Source: Orthonyx spaldingii
Taxonomy: Eukaryota > Chordata > Aves > Passeriformes > Orthonychidae
NCBI GenBank assembly: GCA_013397795.1
Contig: VZTJ01003847.1
Coordinates: forward strand, 1,298,073 to 1,362,072
Reading direction: 5' to 3'
DNA length: 64,000 nt
In this document: positions 13,032 to 24,814 of the stretch, one piece after another
Numbering within the stretch: the first letter of the stretch is position 1
Layout of the letters: each line of letters starts with the position of its first letter
Notes under the pieces: generated by a model
The model's database searches: none
What the model was told of the DNA's origin: nothing
The model's input: the letters and a program-made list of their open reading frames with translations, nothing else
Translations under genes and position numbers: made by a program

Positions 13032-14737
13032 GTAGGTTGATTTTAATATTTTAAAAATAAAATTGACTTACTTAAAAACAAATAGAGGAAGCAAATATCT
13101 ACCAAAAGAAATAAATTTACTTTGTTTTAAGTATCTTTAATTGGCTAATAAAATGTGTCCAATTGTTTGCAGCAGTTTTTCTTAAAAATCCACTAATTTT
13201 TTAACATTGCACATGTAATTTTTTTTTGAAACTTTGATTGTGAACTAGTATAATATTCAGGTTGGTAGAAAACACTTACCTGGGTAGCAGGTTCTGGACA
13301 GGAACATCAAGTAATGATCAAAGCCAAATGAAAAGGATTGCAGGTGACTTGCTCTATTCACAACTTTCTGTTTTGGCTGGGTATAATCCTTCACCTGATG
13401 CTCTCTGAACAATATCCCTTCTACCTTTGTTCCTTGGCAGATAGTAAACCCCTTTCATAACTTCTTTGAGCCTCCTTGCTGTGACAGTGGAAAAAAAATT
13501 ATGTACAAGCTTCTTAGCTTTACAAATAAACTGCAGATGTTAACTGCAGTTCGTGAACAGGGGACCACAGCTTTCTTTAGGGCCAAGAAATATTTCTTGC
13601 ATTTCTAAATCTCTCCTTCTCACTTAATATTGTAGCAGAGGAGGTATTTTCTGCCCCTGATCTTTGCACAGCCTGTATGAAGGTATTAGCACTGAGGCTT
13701 AGTTTGACTTCCTGGTGAGGCTTGGATTACTCGTGGCTTATCTGTGTCAAAGTAACCTGAAACTTACAGATGCCCACTTAAAGCTGGATGTGATTTTGCC
13801 AAGTGCTGCAGACAAGCAGTAGTAGATAGTCCTTGCTTCACAGATCAGGTCTGTCTGAAGTTCATGTCCCTGATCTACAGATTGGAAATTAATGCCTTGA
13901 AATGCCCAGGATCAGAGTCATTGTGGGAAGAGGAGAGTATTAAACCAGGATGTTCTGGAAAAATGTCCAACACCATCCTTTGGTAAATGCTCAGGATAAA
14001 AGAGTCAGATCTTTCCTACTTAACAGTTACGCCTGTGAGCTAAAAATATTGAAGAGACAGTTGTTATTTTGCTAGATTGGAATAGAAAGAATTAAAACTA
14101 CAAATTTTATCTCAGATAACCAGTGAACTGCACTTTCTCCAAGCTTGATAATAAGGGGTTTTACTTTTCTCTATCCATCCAGGTTTTTGTCCAAGTCATG
14201 TGCTTGTATTAGGGACATAAATCTCTTCCCTCCCACTTCAAAATGGAGGCTGTTTACATTTGAATAGAAGCCAGCTAAAATTTTAACACCCATCTTAACT
14301 TGCAGTGCAGCAAATACTTTTGTTTTCCTGTATTTGCTTTCTTCCTTTTAGGTTAAACATGTTTTTCATTCATTCTTTCTCCTCTGAGGGAAATAGTGTG
14401 TCTATCATGTTGATAGTAAAGCTATATGAACATAGTTGTCAGCTGTCCTGTCACACTGTAAGAAAGGGAAAATAATAACTTGCCTAGTACTGCAGTAATA
14501 GGATTTAAAAATTGTAATGATTCATTAGCACAGCCATTCTCCATATCATTAGAATAAATAACAGTACAACAGATTTTCCCAAGGTTACCTTCATGTTAAG
14601 CCTCAGAATAAAAACAGCTTACAGAGACAGACTGACTCAATCTTTCAGACTTATTTATTTTGTGAAGTGGTGCTTAACTTTTTGCCTGTTGCTTGTGGTG
14701 GTGTTTGGGGAAAACATTTACTTTTCTACTTTTACAG
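13032..14737 (+). other. SMYD2: SMYD2 intron 6
   Basis: GT-AG intron of 1,706 bp, AT-rich. No gene, repeat family or other element recognised. Confidence 0.85.
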
Positions 14738-14840
14738 TGTTGCATTGATGAACCATAGCTGTTGCCCAAATGTGATTGTGACTTACAAGGGAACCTTGGC
14801 TGAAGTCAGAGCTGTTAGAGAGATTGAGCCTGGAGAGGAG
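14738..14840 (+). CDS. SMYD2: SMYD2 exon 7 (SET core)
   Basis: 103 bp encoding human residues 201-235. It carries the SET motif MNHSCCPN (N206, H207 bind S-adenosylmethionine; C209 is a post-SET zinc ligand), then VIVTYKGTLAEVRAV and EIEPGEE. Acceptor TTTACAG, donor GTAAAT. All key residues are present. Confidence 0.97.
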
Positions 14841-17222
14841 GTAAATGCACGGTATTTGAATGTGCGCTGCTCTGTTCTCATGCATCCTGACAGGATCCAT
14901 TCTGCTTCTCGGGGTTCATTTTAATTAGATGACAATTTAATAATAGGAAGGAAGGATCTCTTCTTTCTCAGAGAAATGCAAGATGGTGCTTTGGAAAAGT
15001 TAGGGTGGCTCTGGAGGACTGAAGGGATTTTTTGGAGGCAGTGCTCTATTTTGTGCTAAAACACGGGAAGGGCACCTGCAGCAGTCACTGTGTATCTGCC
15101 AGCCTCTCTCTCAGTTTACCCATCTGTAAAATGAGGCTGAGTTTACTGATGTTTGGCTGGTGCTTTGAAATTCCAAGATCAAAGCAAATTATTACTGCTG
15201 TAATAGTTCCCAGTATAATAGTAATGTGTTGAAATTGAAGCCAGAATAAACAAGGTAAATGGGTACAGATAAATCCTCTGACTTCTGTTTGGACAGAGCA
15301 TCCACAAAACATGGGACTTGGTCATATCACCTCAGTGGCATTTGCTGGGAAATCACAGAAGAATAAATGTCTATTTTTAGGTGGAGTGAAACTGAACAGA
15401 GAAGGATAAAAATCTGTGAAATTGAGTAAGGCACAAGTTTACCTTGAAATTTTCTCAGTCAAATAATGAATTTGGCAGGGAGTTTTAAACAGTAGACCTG
15501 CACTTTACTTTAAAAAAAAAAAACAAAAAAAAAGATGTTAAACAGTTGAGGAGGATGTTCAAATACCTGCAGGGAATGAAGATACTGAACATCATCTCTG
15601 GGGATGGAGTTTACACAGAGTTTCAATGGCTCATTTGTAAATGTTAATTTAGTGGGCAAAATTAATGCTGATAAGCTCAGATTTGATTTTTGATAACTTC
15701 TACTGTTTTCTGAGGTGTGTGATAGCAGCCTGGAAGAAAGGTAGAGAGGTCATTTTTGTGGATTATAGCTGTTCCCCCTTGTGAACAAAGCGAGTTTAGT
15801 TGCTGTAGCCAGGGGTAAATGACTTAAGTGAGCAACTTCTTTTGATGCTGTTTGCCAGCAATGATTTGTCAGTGATATTGGCAGTCACTGCAAATGCGTT
15901 GTTATAACAGACAAGGACGGATTCTGGCTTCAGAATTTTGCTGTGGAATCCCAGACATTTTCAGCATTTTGGGGGAAGGTGTATCATTAGAGATAGAGAT
16001 GTGGAGTATTTACTTTGCTCAGCATCTTCTTCAGGTTGAATTCTGCCTTAGAAGCTGCATCAGCTCTCCAGGACCTCATGGGTTTTGCACATTTGCTTTT
16101 CTGACATTTCAGAATTTCCTAACTGTGAGTTGTGGCTGTGTGTGGTCGCTGTGCGCTCTCCCAGCCTGTGTCTCCATCTTCAGGCTCCATGTAGCCATTG
16201 CAGGGCAACACTTTAAAGTTTTTCTGCTGTAAATGTGGTTCCTGCATTCCACATGCTTTGAAAATATCGAAGGGAGGAGAGGAGTGTGAGGGAAAGTGTG
16301 AGATGACACGCTCACACTTAAGAAGAAGGTGCACTGTATGGAATTGCATGTAATTTTACTTTTAAACAAAAGAGAAACTTTAAGTATAAAGGCTGAGCAA
16401 AGCATTTCAAATAACTATAAATGAGGAAATGGAGCTAAAGGTGTTCCTTGGTCTGCAGAATGATCAACTGCGCTGTGCATAGGATGTGTTTCTTGGGGGA
16501 GATCTCATTTTAAAAGCAGAGCATTAAAGCTAGTTGCAGGGGTTCTTTTCTGAAGACCGTTGAAATAGAGGAAAACTTAAGAATAGTGTATATGAAGGGC
16601 CTTTAAAATGTTCAAAAGCAGGTTTTCTTTGCTTTAAAATATTGCTGCTGAAGTAAATCTGATATTCATTCTCCTTGAACTGCAGCACTGGGCCTCTCTT
16701 CTTTTCAGAGATCTAAAGGTCTTGTCCTAAGTTTCTAAAGTGACTAGTGACTGCTGTTGCCCCAATTTTTGTAGGTTTTCAGAAAGAAAAATTTGAGATT
16801 CCAGCCCACAAAAAACCAGGCCACTGTAATTTATCCTAGGCTGGATACCTGAAATCATTATTTTACTTCTGAAAAGTAGGCATCTCTTTGTAGTCTGACA
16901 GGAGCCTGAGATTTGTGCTGTGATAGTTTCCTTATCCACACCTGAATCTTGCTGTCCTGGGTGTAAGCCAGGGTAATATTTGAGGGAAATTCCATAACGA
17001 ATAGAAAAGGAACACTTCTCTGTCAGGTTGCATTCACAAGTGACAACTCCTGATGCTGCCAAGGGGCTTGGAATGTGAGGGGGCAGGCAGGTGATGTGGC
17101 TGCAGGGGTCCACAAGCTGCATAAATATGTGGTTGTCATACTTCGTATACCAGAACTAGTAGTACTAAATATGTTTAGTAGTGCTGCTTCTCACTAACTG
17201 CTATTTTGTTTTTGCCATGTAG
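14841..17222 (+). other. SMYD2: SMYD2 intron 7
   Basis: GT-AG intron of 2,382 bp. A poly(A)-rich stretch lies near 15511-15534. No gene or repeat family recognised. Confidence 0.85.
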
Positions 17223-17333
17223 ATTTTTAGCAGCTATATTGACCTGCTGTATCCCACAGAAGACAGAAATGACCGGTTAAGAGACTCCTATTTCTTTAGT
17301 TGTGATTGTAGGGAATGCACTACGAAAGAAAAG
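17223..17333 (+). CDS. SMYD2: SMYD2 exon 8 (SET / post-SET)
   Basis: 111 bp, 37 codons (human residues 236-272), phase 0 at both ends. It begins IFSSYIDLLYPTEDRNDR and then RLRDSYFFSCDCRECTTKEK. The Tyr residues correspond to Y240 and Y258 of the active site, and the CxCxxC cysteines (C262, C264, C267) bind the post-SET zinc. The first residue is Ile where human has Val. Acceptor CATGTAG, donor GTAATA. Confidence 0.97.
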
Positions 17334-19153
17334 GTAATACAACTGGTGTGAAACATGCTTCTGACTGTCAAGGCACCTACCCATGTCCTTAGATGTAATA
17401 TCCTATCTGGCTTAATTACATTTTGGACAGTAGGATAATGGGAATGGGGGGAGGTGGTTTTGTTTCTCTGTCTTTCTGTCCAGAACGCTTTCTGATACTC
17501 ATTCTTTCCACTGTAATCATGACAGATCAGGAAATTTCCTGGTAGAGGCCTATTTAAAGTTGAGCTACAAAGCAAAGTTTAAAACATAGTTAAGAGTAGA
17601 TAATTATACTGTGTCTATGCTACTTGGACAAAATAATTTAGCTCAGAACTTTTTTTGTGTGTGGGGGGGGTTTGTTTGTTTTTTGGGGTTTTGGGTTTTT
17701 TTTGTAATTTCATGCTTTCTACCAACTCCCAGCAAGTAAATGTTGCTTGAGGCATTTCTGGGGTCCTGTTCTACATCTCCCAGTTGGGACATTTCAGTGA
17801 ATTCTAGGTGACACTGTATGGCATCTCTGGATGGTTTGGAGACCAAGCAAAATCTGAGGAATGGCCTTTCCTGCAATGGCATCATATTGGTCTGCTCAGG
17901 GACAGTGTGGTCCTGGGTCACAGTCCCATGTGATGTGCAGGCCAGAGTTAGGTTCATTAGACATAAACTGGTGCCCCCTCAAAGAACAAAGGAAGATCCA
18001 GATAGTGTTCCTGAAAACAAGGTGTTAGGTGTTTTAAGGAAAAGCACTTCTTGGAGGAAAAAGGAACCCAAACCCAACAGATACTGAGACAGCTGTGCCT
18101 GTGCAACCATTTGGACCTCCTTCACTGAAGGTCCTACAAGAATTGAGCTCTATGTAGCTTATCTGTCATTCCAGACAAGATCAGTGTGTCTAGCATAATC
18201 TAATTCTTAAATTCCAGATCGTTTTTCCTCTCATTTTCACCAGGTATCCTTTTAAGAGCTGTTTCCCAAACTGACCAGACAACTGTCTCCTTCCACTAAA
18301 TGGTGTCATTTTTGTACGTTTTTTTTCCCAAATAGTACCCAATATTGTTGCTTGAGATCATTCTGTTGATACTATATCAGTTGTGTTTTTCCCTACAGTT
18401 ACCTTGACAATTTTGCCACTGAGTTTAATGAAGCCAGGATTTCATCTGTAATGTTCAACAATGTGAGACTCTGGGGGTCACCTGTCACTCATCCTCCTTC
18501 AGTTCTGGAAACAGTCTCTGTAGCTCTCTCAGCTGGCAGATTAAATAATAAAAGAAAAAGAAATCTAGCAACAATGTGAAGTTTAAGCAGCAAAAAATTG
18601 TCTCTAGATTGTAGCTGACTCTTCATGAAGTAGTATGTTAGAGAGATAAGGGTAAGTGGAGCTGTCCAGCAGAAATAACAAAATATATGGAAATGTGGTT
18701 TTGTCTGTAGATCTGAAGGATCCTTTTCTGTATTTAAGATCATGTCATTTTCCACAGAGATATCACTTGGTAGTAGACCTAAGGTATTGGAGCTTTTATA
18801 GCCTTAAAACTAAGGCTAAATTTGTTTTAATGCCTAATCTCTTGGAAGCAGTGAAATTTCTTATGTAAAACTGCTTTCATCACAAAATCGAAAAACTCTT
18901 TGATCTTTCAAAAGAAAGGGACTTCATGGAAGTAGAGAATGGCAAATGCACTGGAAGGCCAGGGGATCCTAGGATTTCTAGCCAAGGCTTTAGAGAAAAA
19001 TTGCAGGTGCACATTCTACCTTTGTTTTTTCATTGTTTGAAGAGCTTAAGTTCACATCTGGGTCTTTTTATTAGAGTAATTTTGTATAGCAGGTGCACTT
19101 TTATTTGTAGGGCTTGGAACCTGCTTTTGTAAGGTCCATTGTGTCTCCTTCAG
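17334..19153 (+). other. SMYD2: SMYD2 intron 8
   Basis: GT-AG intron of 1,820 bp. It contains a T/G homopolymer-rich tract at about 17650-17704. No gene recognised. Confidence 0.85.
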
Positions 19154-19274
19154 GATAAAGAGAAACTGAAAGTCTGCAAGCTGAATGATCCTCCCTCAGC
19201 AGAGACAGTAAAGAACATGATCAAATATGCCAGGAATGTGATTGAGGAATTCAGGAGAGCCAAACACTACAAAT
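19154..19274 (+). CDS. SMYD2: SMYD2 exon 9
   Basis: 121 bp: 40 codons plus one base (human residues 273-312). It includes NMIKYARNVIEEFRRAKHYK at the start of the C-terminal helical (TPR-like) domain. Acceptor CTTCAG. The exon must end after AAAT at 19274, because the next exon supplies CC to make Ser and continue PSELLEICELS. The intron therefore starts with ATATCC, not GT. Confidence 0.95.
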
Positions 19275-19472
19275 ATATCCTTTGTCTTACCCTGACTCCA
19301 CTGGTGTGTGACCTAAAAATCTTGCCTGCTGGACTTCAGAAGTACTTGCAGGAGAAACATTATGAACAGTAGAAATTAAACATATCTCTGTCTTCTTTAT
19401 GTCTGAAGGCATTATCAGGTAGTCGTACAATGAGAGGCGATCAATTTATTGCGTTCCTTGACTTCTTCCTAC
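19275..19472 (+). other. SMYD2: U12-type AT-AC intron (SMYD2 intron 9)
   Basis: 198-bp intron with minor-spliceosome signals. The 5' end is ATATCCTTT (19275-19283), an exact match to the U12 donor consensus. TTCCTTGAC (19454-19462) matches the U12 branch-site consensus TTCCTTRAY, with the branch A at 19461, 11 nt before the last intron base. The intron ends TAC at 19472. There is no pyrimidine-tract-plus-AG acceptor of the major type that would keep the frame. Phase 1, between the codons for K312 and S313 in human numbering. Confidence 0.95.
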
Positions 19473-19647
19473 CCCCTAGTGAATTACTGGAGATCTGTGA
19501 ACTCAGCCTGGACAAGATGGGTGCAGTGTTTGAAGACAGTAATGTTTATATGTTACATATGATGTACCAGGCCATGGGTGTCTGTCTCTACGTGCAGGAC
19601 TGGGAAGGTGCACTGTGTTATGGACAAAAAATTATCAGACCATACAG
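19473..19647 (+). CDS. SMYD2: SMYD2 exon 10
   Basis: 175 bp encoding human residues 313-370 plus two bases. After the split Ser it reads PSELLEICELSLDKM, then VFEDSNVYMLHMMYQAMGV and DWEGALCYGQKIIRPY, part of the C-terminal helical domain. The start at 19473 follows the U12 AC terminus; using the AG at 19478-19479 instead would break the frame. Donor GTAAAT. Confidence 0.96.
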
Positions 19648-21052
19648 GTAAATATGAGAAACTTTTTTTTTTGGTGTGCTAATTCAGTAATATGAACAAT
19701 TAAGACACGTTTGGGCAGAGATCACTTCTCTCACTATATGTTGTATAAACATTCTACCCGTGATACCACTACTCAAAAAAAAATATTTAAATGCTGTGAC
19801 AGTGTTTCTTACTATCAAAATGTGATCTGCGATATATAGTAGGATTGACTTTGAAAACCCTTGCTTTGGGTTCTCAAAATAATTTTGTACCACCTTGAGT
19901 GCTGTGCTAATTCTTCTTAGCTAGATAAATACAGGTTTCTAAAATATCGTAATCTTTAACTGAAGGGCTTCAAACTGCATCTGCAGCCAGCATTTTTCAC
20001 AAGATAATGGAGGCAAAGCCCGTGTTGCTGTCAGCCTCCCGCAGTCTCCCAGTCCTTTCTCCCTGCAGCAGCACAGTGGGCACGGCTGCAGGAGAGCAGA
20101 GCCGTATCCCGGGGCTGGGCCGAGCAGCAGAGGGAGCTGGAGCCGAGCTCAGCTCCTGTGCTCAGAGCTGGGGGTGCCCCGTGTGCCTGATCCGGCTGCC
20201 TGAGAGCTGGAGGCGTGGGAGAATGCCCAGGCTGAAGCCCTGCGTGGGGCAAGGCAGCACACAGGCTCTGCAGGAGATAGGAATACTGTTTCTGATAAAA
20301 TTCTCTGTTTTTGCAGTAGTGATCCCATTCATTAGCGCCAGCCAGTTATGCTGGCTGTGTCTGGTCCTGCCGTGAATCTCCCAGATTCGCATCTTGAGAC
20401 GTGACTTTCTTGCCAGCTGGGGGGAGCACAAGAAAAGCTCTCCCTTTGGAACAGATGCCAACATAAAGTCACAGATCACTTGGCAGAGAGCAGTGATACA
20501 AAGAAGGAGCCAACATTCCCCCCCCGGGGGCTCAGTACTATTTATCTTGCCTGAGACTTGCCCAGCTCCTCTGGCTCTGAGCCTGGCATTCCAGGTCAGC
20601 TCTGCTGAAGCGGGCTGTGCCTGCTCAGTGTGTGCAAGCACAGACTGCCATGTGTGCCCTGCACACTGTGAAGGGCCCCTCGCTTTCCAGCCCACCAACC
20701 ATTGTGGAACACACAGAGCTGCTGCTGCTGCGGGTGCTGGGTGGCTCCAAAAACTCATAACAATGCCGTCTCTCTCTGTAGCTGGCTAGATTAAAACTAG
20801 TGGCAGAAAGTCATTGCCATCTGACAGCTGTTCAGAGGCATATGGTAGTTTCAGTTCAATTCCCAGCTGACAGGCGTCCCCATCCCAGACACAATTGGCA
20901 CTGGTTCTTGGCAGTCACGGCAGAGGGGATGAGCGGTGAATGGGCAGGGGCAATGAGAGGCAGCTTCTTGCCCCATGAGAGGGGGACAGGGGCTGGGAAA
21001 ACACTATGAAACTGCCAAGATTGATAAAGTTGAATTTCTTTCTCTCTTGCAG
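19648..21052 (+). other. SMYD2: SMYD2 intron 10
   Basis: GT-AG intron of 1,405 bp. Roughly the central 750 bp (about 20010-20760) is clearly richer in G+C than the other introns; that patch is listed separately. No exon is supported in it. Confidence 0.85.
20010..20760. other. GC-rich intronic patch
   Basis: A stretch with many GGCTG, CAGCAG and CTGAG words, visibly more G+C-rich than surrounding AT-rich intron, with a C8 G5 run at about 20518-20530. Several long open frames cross it on both strands, as expected from low stop-codon density, but none resembles a known protein. It could be an intronic regulatory element or simply a high-GC island; sequence alone does not decide. Confidence 0.45.
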
Positions 21053-21161
21053 TAAACATTATCCCTCCTACTCGCTGAATGTTGCCTCCATGTGGCTGAA
21101 ATTAGGGAGACTGTACATGGCGCTGAACAACAGGACGGCTGGAGTTAAAGCCCTGACGAGG
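21053..21161 (+). CDS. SMYD2: SMYD2 exon 11
   Basis: 109 bp encoding human residues 371-407: the split Ser, then KHYPSYSLNVASMWLKLGRL and the segment ending VKALTR. Part of the C-terminal helical repeats. Acceptor CTTGCAG; donor AGG|GTATTT, with the GT at 21162. Confidence 0.95.
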
Positions 21162-23161
21162 GTATTTATTGCCTGGTTTCTCCATTAATAGCACCAGTTC
21201 AGCCATGGGGTCGTTGAAACACTGTGTGCTTCTCTGTCAGTGAGCCTGGTGTGGTAGGAAATGCACCATGTGTTAATATATTTGGTTGCTGGATTTTTGG
21301 CTCAGATTTGTTTTTTCTAGAGATGGAGTATAGGTCTGCTCTTGGGTGCCTTTTCACAGTGGGCTCATAGTGCAGCAGCTGGAGCAAGAATTATGCTTAA
21401 ACATTTGCTCTGAATTCTTCACTGAGCTAGAGCTGCACTAGTGTAAATGAAGCAGAACCCTATCTTCCCCTCATTTGCTGGGTAAGGACAGGAAAAATGC
21501 TTGGCTCTTATAAAAGGCACATAGTGTTTCATTAAAGTCTGGGATTTCTATGTCCAACTTAAACTAGGCATGCTTTTGGTGGTTATTTGTTCTGGAACCA
21601 ATCGATTTTTACATAGCTGAAGGGAATTCAATGCATCTGGTAATACTGAAATTGGCAAATAGAGCAATTTGGTTTTGTATTTTTCTTCACCCCTTTTCAT
21701 TGTCTATGCCTTATTCTTTAGTTTTTTATTCTTCTATTTTTTATTAGTCTATATGATGTTTCTTGACTATTTTCCCCTATTGTTGTTGGAGAGAAATTTA
21801 TTTTAGTTTCTTAAGCATCAGTGACTACTGTAGCATATAATGACTAGGTGTGGAATGTCACAATGTATTTATTTCTTCTTGCTTTTTAGATGCTGGCAAG
21901 TTTTTAGCCAGCAAATAACAGAGCCATCCAACCATGGTGAAAGATGCTACAAGAATATATGCTCTGGAATTTAGCTGTTACCTAGTTTGAAATTGGCATA
22001 AGTTTTCCTTTACTGTGGTGTTAAACCCTTGTGTAGAAATGGGAATTGTGCCAGTAGGAGCATGGGATGAGGGGGTAGGGAACTGTGAGGTAGATTTGTT
22101 GGCATAGTTTCCTAACACAAACATTTTCTAATGACTCACTTCCAAAAGCTGTCTACAGGAACTGCCCAAAGTTATCCCAGCCTCTGATGTTTGGGATTTA
22201 GTGGAAAAGCAAACCCATTGTTCCCTGTCAGTTTGTGAGCAGCTTATCCAGAAGGTCCTCCTTTCTTTTTTTTGGGCCGGAGGAGGGGTGGAGTCCTTTC
22301 TCGCTGAGGTGGAACCAAAAGCCCTTGTTGTACTGACTTAACAAATACAAGAGCATAAAAGTTTCCCAAGGATGAAATGACTAAATGATCTGAGGGCCAG
22401 GATACAGCAATTTCTTGCTCTATCTTAACACTGCTGGTCTTTAAACATTCTCAGACTTACATTGAACTTTCTTCTCAGTTCTGCCTAGTGCTGCCTTTTA
22501 TCACATCTTTTTTCAAGTGGAAATTTTGCCCCTGCACACACTCTGCAGGGCAGGAAAAGTGCCAGTCAGGGGCTTTGGCTGCCTAAAATGTTCATTCTCA
22601 GGCCTGGAACAGGCTGCAGGTGAAGCACCAGGCGGTTGAGCACAGCAGCATCAGTCCGAATCTGATGGGATCTCATTTTTGCCTAAGAAGCTGTTTCCTT
22701 CCTGAAGCATTGGCAGCCCCTGGAAGGAGCAGAAGGTTGACAGACTCAAGTCTGAAATGCCTTAGCATTACTCCTGCATTAGGCCTGCATGTCTCTGACA
22801 GCTCAAGGATAAATTGGTAGGAGCAGAGCTCGCTCTGATACCGGCTAAGTCCTCTGCTGGAGTATTACCCACCGCACTTGCAGTTTTCTGTCCTGGAGCT
22901 TGTTCCATTCAAAGTAGTTTTGTCAGGAATATAATTTTGAAAGGTGCTTTGGGCTCCTTTAAGATCAAAGATGTATTCTCTGAATATAAAACCTTTATTA
23001 CTTAGTTTTGAATTTCATTTTATTTCCTACTGGGTTTATGACTACAAGGGGACAAAAAGTAGCTAGAGGTGTCAGACTGCTTCAAACCTCTAAAGAGAGT
23101 ATTTATAGCCTGGTGTTATATATGAATCAATTGTGTGAATATTTTTTTTTTCTTTTCATAG
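21162..23161 (+). other. SMYD2: SMYD2 intron 11
   Basis: GT-AG intron of 2,000 bp, mostly AT-rich. Ends in a long T-rich pyrimidine tract before TTTTCATAG. No gene or repeat family recognised. Confidence 0.85.
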
Positions 23162-23242
23162 GCAATTGCTATCATGGAAGTAGCACATGGGAAAGATCAT
23201 CCATACATTTCAGAGATCAAAAAGGAATTAGAGGACCACTGA
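23162..23242 (+). CDS. SMYD2: SMYD2 exon 12 (C-terminus and stop)
   Basis: 81 bp: 26 codons and TGA at 23240-23242. Encodes AIAIMEVAHGKDHPYISEIK then KELEDH, equivalent to human residues 408-433. The reading frame from exon 11 is preserved. Acceptor TTCATAG. Confidence 0.96.
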   Translation, partial: AIAIMEVAHGKDHPYISEIKKELEDH

Positions 23243-23555
23243 GCCTTTGAATCTATGCAATCCTTCAAACCTTTATTTAAAAAGCCTTGTTATGGAAACC
23301 TTCAGGAGCACTTTGAAAAGCGGTAGAGTATGAACACAGTTCTGTCCTATAATTGGAATGACAAACACACTTAGGCCTAGCTTCCACACATCTACAATTG
23401 CCTTTTTTTTTTTTTTTTTTTTAAGGAAGCATCCATGGTTTTAGAGGTTATGCCTTTTGATGGCTCGTGTACAAAAATGGCCATTTTTTTCTTTAGGGAT
23501 GTTGATGTGAATCTTATTTGTGTACAGTAAATAAAGTGGTCTTAGCCCCTCTTGA
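23243..23555 (+). other. SMYD2: SMYD2 3' UTR (shortest form)
   Basis: About 310 bp from the stop codon to just beyond the first good poly(A) signal. It contains a run of about 20 T at 23402-23422. The 3' boundary is inferred from the AATAAA position, not observed. Confidence 0.7.
23530..23535 (+). promoter_or_regulatory. SMYD2: SMYD2 poly(A) signal, proximal
   Basis: AATAAA 288 bp after the stop codon, with TGTA just upstream (TTGTGTACAG) and T/G-rich sequence downstream. This is the likeliest main cleavage signal. Further AATAAA hexamers on the same strand at 24230-24235, 24348-24353 and 24542-24547 could give longer UTRs. Confidence 0.75.
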
Positions 23556-24814
23556 TTCCACTTGTACACTTAAATGGGTGCAATAGTTTCGTGACATCTA
23601 CTTTTGCCCAAATAGTTTTGCTTAATCTGACAAATTAGTAAAAGCCCTGCTTTTTCTCTTGTGGTTTGGCATCCATTTCCTTTTTTTCTTGCATCATTTT
23701 TGTTTGCAGTGGCTTAACTGAGAGAGAGAGGAAATGGGGTGATGAATTCTGTACATTTTACAGCAAAGCCAGCAATGTTCCCTCAACCAGTTAATCTGCA
23801 GGTCTGTCACTGCTCCTGGCAGATGAGGATTCATCACAGTAAAGACCTAGAGCTCAACCTGTAGAGAAAATACTGCCACTTGTCTCGGAGCTTGAATGCT
23901 TGCACAAGACATGAACTATGCAACTTCTGGCTTTTTAGTCCCCTTTACAAGTCAAAGTAAGTTATTGCAGAGGAGAGCTCATATTTCCTTACAGCCATAC
24001 CTCCAGTGGATTACAACTCTTGTAATAGTGTGTCAGCAGTAATTTTTAAGAGAGGAACAGGAACACTTTCTGAGAAAAAAGTCCAGGACTTAGCTTTCTC
24101 TACCCCTATATAAAACAAGAGGATTTTTTTTCCTCCATTTAGATCAATGGCAGGAGTTTGCATTTAAGGGTGGGGGAAAAAAATTGTGTAGCTGTGTACT
24201 TCTAGTATCAAAATTGAAATATGGTGCACAATAAAATTACCTGCCCACTCCTTACTGTTTTCACAGCTTATAAAGTATGATGAGAAAGAGAACACATCAC
24301 CCTTTTGAACTTCATTGTATTTTCTTTCTTGTAAGCACTGCTCTGAAAATAAAACTGCTAGAACAAGGGTTTGTCAGCTCATTGTGCTGAAATCTTTCAT
24401 TGCTCTCCAGCCAGCAGTTGTTGCTGGAGTACATAAAACTGTATCAGATCTACAATTCCAGAAAGCCAAGGCCATTTAACTACAGACAAGCTTAGGAAGA
24501 GGGCACTAGCTGACTATTTTTATCCTAATTTTGTCTTGTCAAATAAACTCTTGTCCTGGGAAATAATACCTTTATTTCAGCAAGTCTGTCCAGAGCCCAG
24601 ACTACACTTCAACACCAACGAATTGGATTAGCTGAACATGAGACACCAGTGGGAGCCTTGCCCCTCTGAAACTTGGATTACTATTTACAGAAGGTTATTC
24701 AAAGCTCACTGTGGTCCTGACTGTACCTATCAGTTCAACATGGGAAACCAACTTAAGCAGTGTAGGTGCAAATACAAAACCCTTAAGATGACACAGAAAA
24801 GAACACAAATATTG
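23556..24814. other. Convergent intergenic segment
   Basis: About 1.3 kb between the inferred 3' ends of SMYD2 and PTPN14. It is AT-rich and holds the three distal plus-strand AATAAA hexamers (24230, 24348, 24542), so alternative SMYD2 transcripts could nearly reach the PTPN14 end. No other gene seen. Confidence 0.7.

Larger units (their letters stand above)
1..23555 (+). other. SMYD2: SMYD2 gene, 3' part (exons 3-12)
   Basis: Gene-level entry. SMYD2 is a SET/MYND-family protein lysine methyltransferase, known to methylate histone H3K36/H3K4 and non-histone targets such as p53, using S-adenosylmethionine, in cytoplasm and nucleus. Ten coding exons join in a single frame of 354 residues plus stop. 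With the 79 missing N-terminal residues this gives 433, the length of human SMYD2. Visible marks: last MYND zinc ligands (HKLEC), SET core NHSCCPN, the SYIDLLYP segment with the catalytic-site tyrosine, the post-SET CxCxxC cluster, and the helical C-terminal domain. All splice sites are GT-AG except the exon 9-10 intron, which is U12-type AT-AC. Promoter and exons 1-2 lie upstream of the window. The neighbour PTPN14 converges on it, as in human. No frameshift or premature stop was found in the exons. Confidence 0.96.

Noticed and set aside
17650..17704. T/G-rich tract as G-quadruplex or functional element
   Set aside because: Irregular homopolymer runs without four spaced G-tracts. Best explained as low-complexity intron sequence.
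19478..19479. AG at this position as a conventional 3' splice site for SMYD2 exon 10
   Set aside because: It shifts the frame relative to exon 9 and removes the Ser-Pro expected there. The upstream intron end also has no GT donor.
20007..20789. Long open frames on both strands (up to about 198 codons)
   Set aside because: They lie in a GC-rich intronic patch where stops are rare. They show no domain, no splice context and no similarity I recognise.
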